The notes below the pieces were generated by a model, which ran no database searches, was not told the DNA's origin, and worked only from the letters and a program-made list of their open reading frames with translations. A program made the position numbers and the translations under genes. 64,000 bases of DNA, from the NCBI RefSeq assembly GCF_002019595.1, contig NZ_KV917369.1:3860624-3924623 (forward strand). Reading direction: 5' to 3'. This document shows positions 26,407-34,354 of this stretch, one piece after another. Source of the stretch: Priestia abyssalis. Lineage in GTDB: Bacteria > Bacillota > Bacilli > Bacillales > Bacillaceae_H. Position 1 is the stretch's first letter. The number at the start of each line of letters is the position of its first letter.

Positions 26407-26434
26407 TTATCGGCATTGTTCTATTAAATATTTA
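26407..26434 (-). promoter_or_regulatory. Sigma-D promoter of the chemoreceptor
   Basis: On the - strand TAAA (26431-26434), 16 nt, GCCGATAA (26407-26414), matching the Bacillus sigma-D consensus TAAA-N14-16-GCCGATAT. It lies about 130 nt before the start, as expected for a motility-regulon gene. Confidence 0.7.
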
Positions 26435-26463
26435 CAATATCTTTACAAATAAAAATAAAAATA

Positions 26464-26497
26464 AAAAGGGAACGGACAGGCGTCCGTTCCCTTTTTA
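26464..26497 (-). terminator. Terminator of the GDYXXLXY gene
   Basis: AAAAAGGGAACGGACG and CGTCCGTTCCCTTTTT type arms (centre CAGG) directly follow the stop on the - strand. Confidence 0.85.
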
Positions 26498-28651
26498 TTC
26501 CAGTGATAATAAAATTGCATCTCCGCTTTTGGATACTTTTACATTCGCGTATTTGGCCTTTTCTTCAACCTCCCGTCCGGTCCCTTCGCTCACGAAATAA
26601 TTTTCAATTCCGTATTCAATTTGACCGTCCCCTTTATAGCGGCCGGTGATCCAGACATCCGCTTTAGCTGGAGATGCTTCTTCGGCTCTTCCTTTCACGA
26701 ATGACCCGCTATATTCATAAACCCCATTTTCATTCTGCACCAAACCGACAGACACTTTTTCATTCATATTCGGTTCCGGTTTCAGATCTAAGGAAGAAAT
26801 CGAGTACCGAAGGATGACATAGTCCCCTTGCAGTAATGATCTTGGGTCGACAGGCTGCAATTCAAGCCGAATTGACTCCGCCTCCGCAAGAAGCGTTTCG
26901 CTTTTTCCGACTTGAACACCGATGATGGTAAGCTGAAGAACAATCACCGCCAGGACAGGAAGCCATTTCCTGCGGACAAAACTAACCGTCGTATGCTCGC
27001 TAGCCAGAAAACGATCGTACCATTTCGTAACCGACAACAGAAGGAAACCGATGAGCAAGAACGTAATCGATTTGTGCAGCAAACTCCAAAGCAAATCATA
27101 ATATTTATACACGACATAAGCGAACCAAAACACCAACCCGACACGGTATTCGAACGACCGTTGCCTCTTTAATGCATAAAATAAGACAAACGTTGTCAAA
27201 ACAAAGTAAAGAGCATTCACTGTATAATAAACGACAGGGGCATTTTCATGTAAAAACGTCAGGACAAAAAAAGCGAGAAAGCCGTACACACAGCTGTTAT
27301 GATAGACGGCGATTCCCCATTCCGCTTGAGAGAAGCGACCGGTGGCGAATAAGACGACATTCAATATTAGCAGAAGAAAGGTTGTTCCTTCTATTGTCAT
27401 CCCTTCCTCCAATAAGGAAGAAAACAAAGTCATCATGGCCGCAAAATAAGTTACGTATCTCATGCTTTTACTTGAATAAAGGAAAAAGACGGCTCCCAAT
27501 ACACCTATAAACAGAATAGAAAAGACAATATGGGAAAAAACCGCGGACGGAATTCCGATCAAATACCCTGTCAATAGAAGCGTGTGGCGTATGACGGCAT
27601 CCCATTTTGGTTTGATGACGGCCGGTATGATGAGTGTGAAGACCGCCAATATCATCATCACATAAAACGGGACTTCCCCAATGATGAGAAACAAGATTCC
27701 CGCTATCGAACTGGATCCCATTACAGATCCAATGCCTGCTATCACCCCAATGAATATTCGTTTGATCCATGAATTCCCTTTTAAGCGGCCTCCCCACTTA
27801 CTTAAAACCCACACAGCCGCTCCGACCAACATAATCGGAAAGAAGAACGTTAACAAAAAGACATATTCAGATCCGACAAAAATGAGGAAGGTGATGAATT
27901 TAATGATCAAAAACACCGTCATTGCCATTCCTAACAGAAGAGTCGATGCTTTTTGTCCGCCTGTTTTTAAATCGTACCAAAACCAGAAGGCGAGTACCGC
28001 GATGTAAACGACGCTCATGATGGATGAAAAAAAGTCAAACCATTCTCCCGCTGATAAAACGAGCATCATCGCATGAAAGACGATTAATGTCAAAAAGGAG
28101 AGAGGCCTTGAACGGAACACCTTTTTTTCAATTAACCCAAATAAAAGGATGTTCACGAAAGCAACACCTAAAAAGAAACTTCTATACCAATACTCATCCG
28201 CCATGTGGAAGCTTGATGACGGAAATAAAAACAACCATGCGCTTAAATGGATAAGTCCATATGTCAAAATGTAAAACGGCTGATAGTTCGTTATAAATGA
28301 AAACAACAAAGCCGGAATCGCCCACACTGCAAACAGCATAAAGCTATCTGCATGAGAATTATAGATTTGCCCGAGTAAAGCCACACCGACCCCAAACGTA
28401 ATGCAGCCGGCAAATAAAAACAGCTCGCTTACAAACGGCCGACGTTGAAAAACCTTTGCCAATATAAAAGAACTTCCGTAAAACAATAAAAGCAAACCAA
28501 TGCTGAGGCCAATTTTCTCCCACTTATCAAACCCGGCCCAATTGGCAGCAAAAAAATAAATGATGGCCGCCAGAACCAGCGACAGCCCCGCTACATAGCC
28601 AAGCTGGATGGACCGCTCTTTCATTTTATTGGGTTGAATGTTTTCCCCCAT
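26495..28651 (-). CDS. Large membrane protein with DUF2157-type N-terminus and C-terminal GDYXXLXY domain
   Basis: About 718 residues with roughly 18 hydrophobic segments. The N-terminus (LGYVAGLSLVLAAIIYFFAA, then NWAGFDKWEK) is the DUF2157 pattern. The centre is the DUF4401-like membrane region. The C-terminal extracytoplasmic domain carries LLQGDYVILRYSIS, the family-naming GDYXXLXY motif, and ends VSKSGDAILLSLE. The role is unknown; these fused proteins are found in many bacteria and may act in envelope homeostasis. I prefer the ATG at 28651 (GGAG 8 nt upstream) over that at 28708. It is a single-gene unit with its own terminator. Confidence 0.85.
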   Translation of the reverse strand: MGENIQPNKMKERSIQLGYVAGLSLVLAAIIYFFAANWAGFDKWEKIGLSIGLLLLFYGSSFILAKVFQRRPFVSELFLFAGCITFGVGVALLGQIYNSHADSFMLFAVWAIPALLFSFITNYQPFYILTYGLIHLSAWLFLFPSSSFHMADEYWYRSFFLGVAFVNILLFGLIEKKVFRSRPLSFLTLIVFHAMMLVLSAGEWFDFFSSIMSVVYIAVLAFWFWYDLKTGGQKASTLLLGMAMTVFLIIKFITFLIFVGSEYVFLLTFFFPIMLVGAAVWVLSKWGGRLKGNSWIKRIFIGVIAGIGSVMGSSSIAGILFLIIGEVPFYVMMILAVFTLIIPAVIKPKWDAVIRHTLLLTGYLIGIPSAVFSHIVFSILFIGVLGAVFFLYSSKSMRYVTYFAAMMTLFSSLLEEGMTIEGTTFLLLILNVVLFATGRFSQAEWGIAVYHNSCVYGFLAFFVLTFLHENAPVVYYTVNALYFVLTTFVLFYALKRQRSFEYRVGLVFWFAYVVYKYYDLLWSLLHKSITFLLIGFLLLSVTKWYDRFLASEHTTVSFVRRKWLPVLAVIVLQLTIIGVQVGKSETLLAEAESIRLELQPVDPRSLLQGDYVILRYSISSLDLKPEPNMNEKVSVGLVQNENGVYEYSGSFVKGRAEEASPAKADVWITGRYKGDGQIEYGIENYFVSEGTGREVEEKAKYANVKVSKSGDAILLSLE

Positions 28652-28875
28652 CTCCTCATCTCCAGTCACATGCCATTCAACTCGCAAAACTTTTCTATAT
28701 TTTACCACAAATGCCGCTTCGCCAATGCTTCTCTTCTTCCTATTTTTATGTTTCTTTATTCTGTTATACCTCTTCTTTTAGCAACTTCTTTTCTAACAGC
28801 AAAGTCCTGACATTGTATAGAAAAAATGTAAAGATCAGATAATATGAGAGATTTTACAGATAAAGGGGAAATCGT

Positions 28876-29055
28876 ATGGAACAAAATAACAGAAAAAAAA
28901 CGGCAAATACTTCAGACACTACCGGTGTTGAACAGCCTTTAATGTCAACAGGCACGACTGAACCTGGCTTCGATTGGGGTACAAATAGAACTGAACTGGC
29001 AGCCAAACCTAAAATTGGAGAGACATTAGTTGGTGAAGACAATACTAAAGATTGA
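28876..29055 (+). CDS. Small hydrophilic protein, unknown function
   Basis: 59 residues, begins MEQNNRKKTANTSDTTGVEQ and contains STGTTEPGFDWGTNRTE and KIGETLVGEDN. An AAAGGGG ribosome site lies 7 nt before the ATG and a strong terminator follows directly. Composition (Thr, Asn, Glu; no Cys, one Trp) resembles small spore- or stress-associated Bacillus proteins, but no family is recognised. Confidence 0.55.
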   Translation: MEQNNRKKTANTSDTTGVEQPLMSTGTTEPGFDWGTNRTELAAKPKIGETLVGEDNTKD

Positions 29056-29091
29056 AAAAGACCTGGCATGATACTTTGCCAGGTCTTATTT
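29056..29091. terminator. Bidirectional terminator
   Basis: AAGACCTGGCA and TGCCAGGTCTT flank an 8-nt loop, followed by ATTTC. It lies between two convergent small genes. Confidence 0.85.
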
Positions 29092-29094
29092 CTA

Positions 29095-29235
29095 TTATTG
29101 CCCATTTGCTCCGCTTTGGGTGACTTTGCGGATGTGTTTGTCTTCAAAATTGCGGGCGCGAAGATCTGCCACTTTGTCGTCTATGACCTTCGATTGGTCC
29201 ACTTCTTTTGATGGCTCGTTTTTAGGATGAGTCAT
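29095..29235 (-). CDS. Small hydrophilic protein, unknown function
   Basis: 46 residues: MTHPKNEPSKEVDQSKVIDD then KVADLRARNFEDKHIRKVTQ and SGANGQ. An AAAGGAGATG ribosome site precedes the ATG, which supports a real gene. It is highly charged, lacks Cys and Trp, and is probably helical (KVADLRARNFEDKHIRKV). It converges on the preceding 59-residue gene and shares its terminator. No family is recognised. Confidence 0.55.
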   Translation of the reverse strand: MTHPKNEPSKEVDQSKVIDDKVADLRARNFEDKHIRKVTQSGANGQ

Positions 29236-29317
29236 AATTGTTCATCTCCTTTAGCTGATTTTCAAATTTCTCCTTTAGTGTTGCTTGTCTGATGTAAAAA
29301 TATAATGCGGCCTGCGA

Positions 29318-29478
29318 TTTTTATCCCGCATTAACGGGCAGTAAGACCCCAACTTCAAGACTTAAAAAATATTGAAGCAGTTTAAGTGGGGATAACTGCT
29401 CGTAAAAGCCCGATAAGATCAACTAACCATCAGTAGGAGATAAGAGCCTCCTACTGATGGAAGTTTCCTTTATTTCCC
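29318..29478. repeat. Hairpin-rich dispersed repeat (IS200/IS605-like ends)
   Basis: It starts TTTTTATCCCGCATTAACGG with GGGCAGTAAGACCCCAACTT pairing to AAGTGGGGATAACTGCTC. It ends with the hairpin CCATCAGTAGGAG/CTCCTACTGATGG and GGAAGTTTCCTTTA. A shortened relative at 37625-37683 keeps only the two ends; a more diverged one is at 51236-51356. The nested-hairpin design resembles the left end of IS200/IS605-type elements, so this may be a non-autonomous derivative. Confidence 0.6.
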
Positions 29479-29509
29479 CTTATCCTAAACACGAAATTCA
29501 CAAAAAAGT

Positions 29510-29539
29510 GAATAAAATGAACATTATGTAGATATACTA
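29510..29539 (+). promoter_or_regulatory. Possible sporulation (sigma-F/G-type) promoter
   Basis: GAATA, 18 nt, TATACTA, close to the forespore sigma consensus (GHATR, CATNHTA), about 40 nt before the small zinc-ribbon-like gene. The -10 has one mismatch. Confidence 0.3.
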
Positions 29540-29577
29540 ATTGTTACAATCACTATCATGCATGAGGAGACATACAT

Positions 29578-29694
29578 ATGAAAATCAGATGCGCCATTTG
29601 CAAACTTCCAAAGGATCTTCAAGAAAAAGAAAAAGGGCAAAATTACTGTACGGATTGCTTTGATGTCATCACGAAAGATTATCGGCTCAAATAA
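29578..29694 (+). CDS. Small two-CxxC protein (zinc-ribbon-like)
   Basis: 38 residues with CAIC near the N-terminus and CTDC 16 residues later, giving a four-cysteine metal site around a charged linker. A GAGGAG ribosome site lies 8 nt before the ATG. Such minimal treble-clef or rubredoxin-like peptides bind zinc; the role is unknown. The possible forespore promoter upstream would make it a spore protein. Confidence 0.6.
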   Translation: MKIRCAICKLPKDLQEKEKGQNYCTDCFDVITKDYRLK

Positions 29695-29755
29695 TAATGG
29701 GAGACCTTTCGTGCCGACTAAATTTTTTTTTCCTCTTCTGAATATCCTCGCTTGA

Positions 29756-29812
29756 AGAAAAAGGCAAAGAGATGATTACAAATCCATCTTTTCGCCTTTT
29801 TGTTTTGCGGCA
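29756..29812 (-). terminator. Terminator of helD
   Basis: AAAAAGGCGAAAAGATGG and a TTTGCCTTTTTCTTC-type partner arm flank the loop, reading away from the helD stop. Confidence 0.75.
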
Positions 29813-32173
29813 CTATTTTACATCGTTTTCCTCCACGGCATATGTACCCGGTGCCGCCGCTGCCACAAACGGACTTTTTTCTCCTATAAAATACAGTTGC
29901 AGTTCATGCATCGCTCTTGTACAGGCTGTATAAAATAACTTGCGTTCATTTTCTCTGCTGTACCGGTCATACGAGGCATCATAAATGATGACGGCGTCAA
30001 ATTCGATTCCTTTTGCTAAATACGAAGGAAGGATTGAAATATCCCGCTCAAAAGAAGTCGTTTCTTTTCGAATGAGACGAAGGGATAGATCTTCCTTCAT
30101 CGCTTCATAAGCTGTCCGAGACTCTTGGGCTGTTTTACATATAACGGCAATCGTTTCATGACCGGATGTTTTTAATTGACGGATACGCTCGACGATCTTA
30201 CAGTGAAGATCCCGTTTATCGACCACCTCTGTGACAACCGGCTTCTCCCCCTTCCGGTTGAAAGGCTCGATTTTATTTCCTCCACTGATAAACTGGCGGG
30301 TGAATTCAACAATCTGTTTCGTTGAACGATAGCTGCGATTGAGCACCATCATCTCTTTTTTCTCTGACTCATATAAGGAAAACAGATGATCGAGACCATC
30401 ATTGTCGGCATGCGCAAAAATTCCCTGATTCAAATCTCCGAGCACGGTCCACCTGCTATAGGGAAACAACTGTTTCATGAAAGCAAATTGAAATGGCGAA
30501 TAATCCTGTGCTTCATCAACAAATACATGCTTGACAGATGTGTTGGTCAAGCGTCCCTCTATCTTTTCCTTTAAATAAAGATATGGAGTAGCATCTTCAT
30601 AAAATAACTCGCCTTCTTCCAGCTTTTCTAACGTTTGCAAGCAAATCGTCTCCCAATGATCCGGCCGTCTAATTCGTGTAAAAAAGGATGAAAAATAATT
30701 GGTTTTTGCAAACAGCTGACCGTAAACTGCCGGCAGATTGATAAACCGAAGCTCCTTAATTCGACGGCGCAGCGGCTTGAAGCGCTTTTGGACAATCATG
30801 GTCGCAAGTAATTCCTGCTCTTGTCGAAAATCATCAAACGTATTTTCTGTAAAACGTCGCTTTCGCGTCAACTGCTTATAGGCACGCAAATAGTCTTCTT
30901 TGCTCATGAGCTGCGCCTCATCTTCCACCCAAGGCTCATCGCGTTCGGCCTTCTCCCGAATTTTCAGCTCGCCAAGCAGCCATTCTGTCACCATGGCCAG
31001 ACGGTTTGGAATCGATAAAGAAGCATCCAAACCATAAAACCGTTCTTTGATCTTCTCTCCTGACACTAATACTTTCTTGCGGAATACGATATCCTTAAAT
31101 ATCAGTGCTTCATGACCGAGAAACTCCGCATATGAATCCATGACTTCCATATATTTAATGCCAGCTTTAAAGCGGATTCCTTCAATACGGGCTTTATACC
31201 CGGGGTCACTCATTGCGGTCAAGACATATTCCATTTGGGTGAAAGGGTCCTCCAGATGAAATGTTTGACCTAGACGATGCTCTAAATAGGCTTGGAATGT
31301 GGTTTGCTGCATGTTTTCTTCCCCTAATTCAGGCAGAACAGTCGACACATAGCTGTTGAACATCGGATTAGGCGAAAAAAGCACGACGTTTTCCGCCTTC
31401 AGCGTTCCGCGGTATCGGTAAAGCAAATAAGCGACCCGTTGAAGGGCAGCAGACGTTTTCCCACTCCCGGCAGCTCCCTGAACAATAAGAAGACGACTTC
31501 GTTCGTTTCGAATAATTTCATTTTGCTCCTTCTGAATCGTTCCGACAATACTCTTCATCTGATTATTTGCCTGTTTTCCAAGCACCTCCTGAAGGAGCTC
31601 ATCTCCAATCGTCACGCCGGTATCAAACAAACTTCGGATACAGCCTTTCCGAATGATGTACTGGCGTTTTAGCTCCATCTCACCCGAAATGGAACCTTCA
31701 GGCGTATCGTATGCTGCACGGCCCGGCGAATAATCATAATACAAACTTGATATCGGCGCCCGCCAATCGTAGACAAGAAACTGTTCATCATGTACATCCA
31801 ATAAAGAAGAAGTACCAATATAAATGACCTCTGTATTCTCTTCCCCGTCTTCAGTGAAATCGATTCGCCCGAAATAAGGGGACCATTTCAGTTTTTCCAA
31901 CGCCTGAAGCTGTTGATTGGCTTGCCGGTAGCTCCGCTCTCTTTCTGACAGCAATTCCGCCTGCTGCTTGATGCTCACATATGTTTCTGCCGCTTCATCC
32001 GCATTATCTACATTGACTGTTACACCGCTCCAGAAATGTTTACGAATGTCCACAACATCCCCTTTAAGGGTGCTGGCATTTTCACCGAGTCGTTCCATTC
32101 GCTGATCAATCTCTTTTACCACTTGATTCACACGCTGTTGTTCGTTTTGTCTCTCCTGATCTGAAATGCTCAT
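29813..32173 (-). CDS. helD: RNA polymerase recycling motor ATPase HelD (UvrD-like helicase)
   Basis: 786 residues. An N-terminal coiled-coil arm (about 1-95) is the part that enters the RNA polymerase secondary channel in the B. subtilis protein. The superfamily 1 ATPase follows, with Walker A QGAAGSGKTSAALQR at about 232-246, Walker B VFVDEAQDYSPFQ, LGDLNQGIFA and the later NRSYRSTKQIVEFTRQF. HelD releases stalled RNA polymerase from DNA using ATP. The C-terminus (FYTACTRAMHELQLYF) is the usual helicase motif VI. It is a single-gene unit with its own terminator. Confidence 0.95.
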   Translation of the reverse strand: MSISDQERQNEQQRVNQVVKEIDQRMERLGENASTLKGDVVDIRKHFWSGVTVNVDNADEAAETYVSIKQQAELLSERERSYRQANQQLQALEKLKWSPYFGRIDFTEDGEENTEVIYIGTSSLLDVHDEQFLVYDWRAPISSLYYDYSPGRAAYDTPEGSISGEMELKRQYIIRKGCIRSLFDTGVTIGDELLQEVLGKQANNQMKSIVGTIQKEQNEIIRNERSRLLIVQGAAGSGKTSAALQRVAYLLYRYRGTLKAENVVLFSPNPMFNSYVSTVLPELGEENMQQTTFQAYLEHRLGQTFHLEDPFTQMEYVLTAMSDPGYKARIEGIRFKAGIKYMEVMDSYAEFLGHEALIFKDIVFRKKVLVSGEKIKERFYGLDASLSIPNRLAMVTEWLLGELKIREKAERDEPWVEDEAQLMSKEDYLRAYKQLTRKRRFTENTFDDFRQEQELLATMIVQKRFKPLRRRIKELRFINLPAVYGQLFAKTNYFSSFFTRIRRPDHWETICLQTLEKLEEGELFYEDATPYLYLKEKIEGRLTNTSVKHVFVDEAQDYSPFQFAFMKQLFPYSRWTVLGDLNQGIFAHADNDGLDHLFSLYESEKKEMMVLNRSYRSTKQIVEFTRQFISGGNKIEPFNRKGEKPVVTEVVDKRDLHCKIVERIRQLKTSGHETIAVICKTAQESRTAYEAMKEDLSLRLIRKETTSFERDISILPSYLAKGIEFDAVIIYDASYDRYSRENERKLFYTACTRAMHELQLYFIGEKSPFVAAAAPGTYAVEENDVK

Positions 32174-32405
32174 TGTGTCACTCCCGTCTGATTAGGTAAC
32201 CTCTCCCCGCTAGATGCTTCATCCATAGAACGGATTATTGCCGAGGAAACTATTTGACAATAAAATAAATTTATGATAAAATTATATTGATTGATTAAAT
32301 TTATTATGATTAAATAATGATCTTTTTTATTTTACCATTTCAATATACACACCTTAACGAAAGCGTTTATACGTTTTCGTTTTTTATTTTATCACGGATT
32401 TATTC

Positions 32406-33467
32406 CTATCCTTTCCACATATATGTCTGATCTGGGTCCTCCTCTTTCAGCTGATCATCTTGTTCATATAATTGTTTGTTTCTCACTTGTTCGTTTTCAC
32501 CGTTTGGAAAGATTTTGTCTGCCTTTTTTGGCATTTCTTTAACTTTTCCGTTATCCCCCATCAGGATTTCAACGGGCGTATAAATCGGAACCATTGCGTA
32601 CAATTCTGCAATATCTTCATTATGCATTCGGATGCATCCTTTTGATACATTCTTTCCGATACTTGTCGAATCATTCGTTCCATGGATCGCGTATTCGGAT
32701 AATTCCATCCCCCTGCTCCCAAACGGATTTTGCTGCAGCGGCCCTTTCCATTTATTCGGATTCATTACCTTCTTTTGAACGGCAAAACGCCCTTCCGGAG
32801 TGCTGTTTTTTTCTCCCAGTCCCACTTCATATGTATTCAGCGTATATGGTCCTGAAACAAGCCGTAGTTCATTCCGCTCTTTTATAATAAGAATTTCTAA
32901 AGGATAAAATTCAATCGAAGAAATCAAATGTACATTTGGCACCAATGATTGCTCGACGATTTTTTTCCATTCCATCCCCTTTTGTCCGGAAACAGAAGCA
33001 GGATTGTATACCCATCCTCCTGTACCAGTAAATGTGTGAACAACATCGTTCGATAACGTAATCGGATCATTGGGCAATTGAGTGAGATAATTTTCAGGGA
33101 AAGCTTCCATAAGTTCTGATAGATGTCGGGGCATATAACCTCTTTTGACGACAAACTGATAAAGGGCACTGCGAATGACGGTTGTCGTTTCCCATATTTC
33201 CTTATCCAACGAGTGCGACCGCTGGGTCAAAATATGAGAGGGGAATTGTTCTTTCTGCTTTTCATCCGGAAGGGCAGCTGCATGTTCGTTCAACCCTAAT
33301 GTATAGAGACGGCTGTAATCTTTATGGAAGTCCTTTTTCGCAGGCAAAAGCTCTGGTGCTTGAAGAAGGAGAAAAAGATAGAAGAGAAAAGAAGTCAACA
33401 TGCCAAGAAAATAAAAGAGAACAGCTAGTACGAAAACATCGCCTCGATTCCAGGAACGCTTTTTCAT
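32406..33467 (-). CDS. L,D-transpeptidase (YkuD domain) with membrane anchor
   Basis: 353 residues. The N-terminal membrane segment (about 11-36) anchors it outside the cell. A linker of roughly 170 residues is followed by a YkuD catalytic domain whose core is AIHGTNDSTSIGKNVSKGCI followed by RMHNEDIAELY, with the catalytic Cys and the conserved His-Gly-Thr and Arg. It would crosslink or modify peptidoglycan, as in vegetative wall or spore cortex maturation. The C-terminal tail after VPIYTPVEI is charged. No operon partner is evident. Confidence 0.9.
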   Translation of the reverse strand: MKKRSWNRGDVFVLAVLFYFLGMLTSFLFYLFLLLQAPELLPAKKDFHKDYSRLYTLGLNEHAAALPDEKQKEQFPSHILTQRSHSLDKEIWETTTVIRSALYQFVVKRGYMPRHLSELMEAFPENYLTQLPNDPITLSNDVVHTFTGTGGWVYNPASVSGQKGMEWKKIVEQSLVPNVHLISSIEFYPLEILIIKERNELRLVSGPYTLNTYEVGLGEKNSTPEGRFAVQKKVMNPNKWKGPLQQNPFGSRGMELSEYAIHGTNDSTSIGKNVSKGCIRMHNEDIAELYAMVPIYTPVEILMGDNGKVKEMPKKADKIFPNGENEQVRNKQLYEQDDQLKEEDPDQTYMWKG

Positions 33468-33569
33468 GCCCTATCATCTCTTCCTTTCTGCCTAATCTGC
33501 TATATGACTAGTATATTTTCAGCCGTACTAATGATGACAAGAACTCTAGTAATCAGGTAACTTATTCCA

Positions 33570-33612
33570 TAAAAAAGTGCGCTTCCCGTCATTCGACAGA
33601 AATACGCACCTC
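33570..33612 (-). terminator. Terminator of bdbC
   Basis: GTGCGTATTTCTGTC pairs with GACGGGAAGCGCAC and is followed by TTTTTTATGG on the - strand. Confidence 0.8.
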
Positions 33613-33627
33613 TCAACTGTTTCACTT

Positions 33628-34035
33628 TCAATCTTGATTACTTTTACGCAGGAAAAGCATACATATTGTAATGACGGTAAAACCCGTAAAGGCTAGCAGC
33701 GGAATCGTTATAAAGCCAAGCCAATTGATATATTCCCCTGAACAAGGAATTCCACTCGTACACATTTCAAATTTCTGCAGGAAAGAAATCTTTTGCAGCC
33801 CGTAATGGTAGCCTGAAAGCAGCATCCCGAAAATTGAAAAAGGGAGCACATTTTTGTAAGCTTCCCGATCGTTTCGATAAAAAGCCAAACCGAGCAAAAT
33901 GGCTAATGGATACATCAAAATTCGCTGGTACCAGCAAAGTGTACAAGGAATAAATCCCATTCCTTCACTAAAAAACAAACTTCCAAGCGTAGCGGTCAAC
34001 GCTGCCAGCCAGCCGATCAGCAACGGTTTATTCAT
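33628..34035 (-). CDS. bdbC: Disulfide oxidoreductase BdbC (DsbB-like)
   Basis: 135-residue membrane protein with four hydrophobic segments. It has the quinone-linked CTLCWYQR motif (PCTLCWYQRILMYPLA) and a second cysteine pair in MCTSGIPCSGEYINWLGF, the DsbB pattern. It passes electrons from a thiol-disulfide partner (BdbD) to the respiratory chain, making disulfides in exported proteins. The expected partner bdbD lies directly upstream but only as a truncated remnant, so BdbC must use another oxidase or be vestigial. Confidence 0.92.
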   Translation of the reverse strand: MNKPLLIGWLAALTATLGSLFFSEGMGFIPCTLCWYQRILMYPLAILLGLAFYRNDREAYKNVLPFSIFGMLLSGYHYGLQKISFLQKFEMCTSGIPCSGEYINWLGFITIPLLAFTGFTVITICMLFLRKSNQD

Positions 34036-34042
34036 ATCTCAC

Positions 34043-34170
34043 TTATTCCTCCTCTGCCGCTTCTTCCACCACGTTTTGGAATTTTTTAAAAAATTTTCCT
34101 CCAAACGGATTGCCGTTGACAAACAAGGCCGGAGAAGCCAAAAGCCATCTATCTTTGTTTATACGTAGAC
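34043..34170 (-). pseudogene. C-terminal remnant of a DsbA-like thiol oxidase (bdbD)
   Basis: The - strand encodes LRINKDRWLLASPALFVNGN, then PFGGKFFKKFQNVVEEAAEE and a stop 7 nt before bdbC. SPALFVNGNPF is the conserved cis-Pro region of DsbA-like proteins. The N-terminal CxxC part is absent and a stop codon precedes the fragment. In Bacillus the gene order bdbD-bdbC is usual, so this is what is left of bdbD. Confidence 0.6.
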
Positions 34171-34202
34171 TTTAGACGTAGACATTATAGTTACAACACC
34201 AA

Positions 34203-34258
34203 AAAGAAGTCAAGTTCCATTTCATCATGTTCCATGAAATGGACTTGACTCCTTTTCA
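34203..34258. terminator. Terminator of the phosphodiesterase gene
   Basis: AAGTCAAGTTCCATTTCAT and ATGAAATGGACTTGACT form a long stem around a short loop, with a T run on each side. Confidence 0.75.
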
Positions 34259-34282
34259 GAAACTTCAAAGTATAGGTCATAC

Positions 34283-34345
34283 AAATGCAGCCGTTACAAC
34301 AGGGCGTTGCATTCTGAGGCTTCATTCCTCCATTGCTCAGCCGCC
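34283..34345. repeat. Diverged copy of the 10663-10725 repeat segment
   Basis: CAAATGCAGCCGTTACAAC, then AGGGCGTTGCATTCTGAGG and CTTCATTCCTCCATTG follow the same course as 10663-10725 with scattered substitutions. It lies just after the phosphodiesterase gene. Confidence 0.55.
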
Positions 34346-34354
34346 AGATCCTTT

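Noticed and set aside
26912..28254. Several 60-112 residue frames opposite the GDYXXLXY gene
   Set aside because: They are antisense shadows with no start signals and biased toward rare residues.
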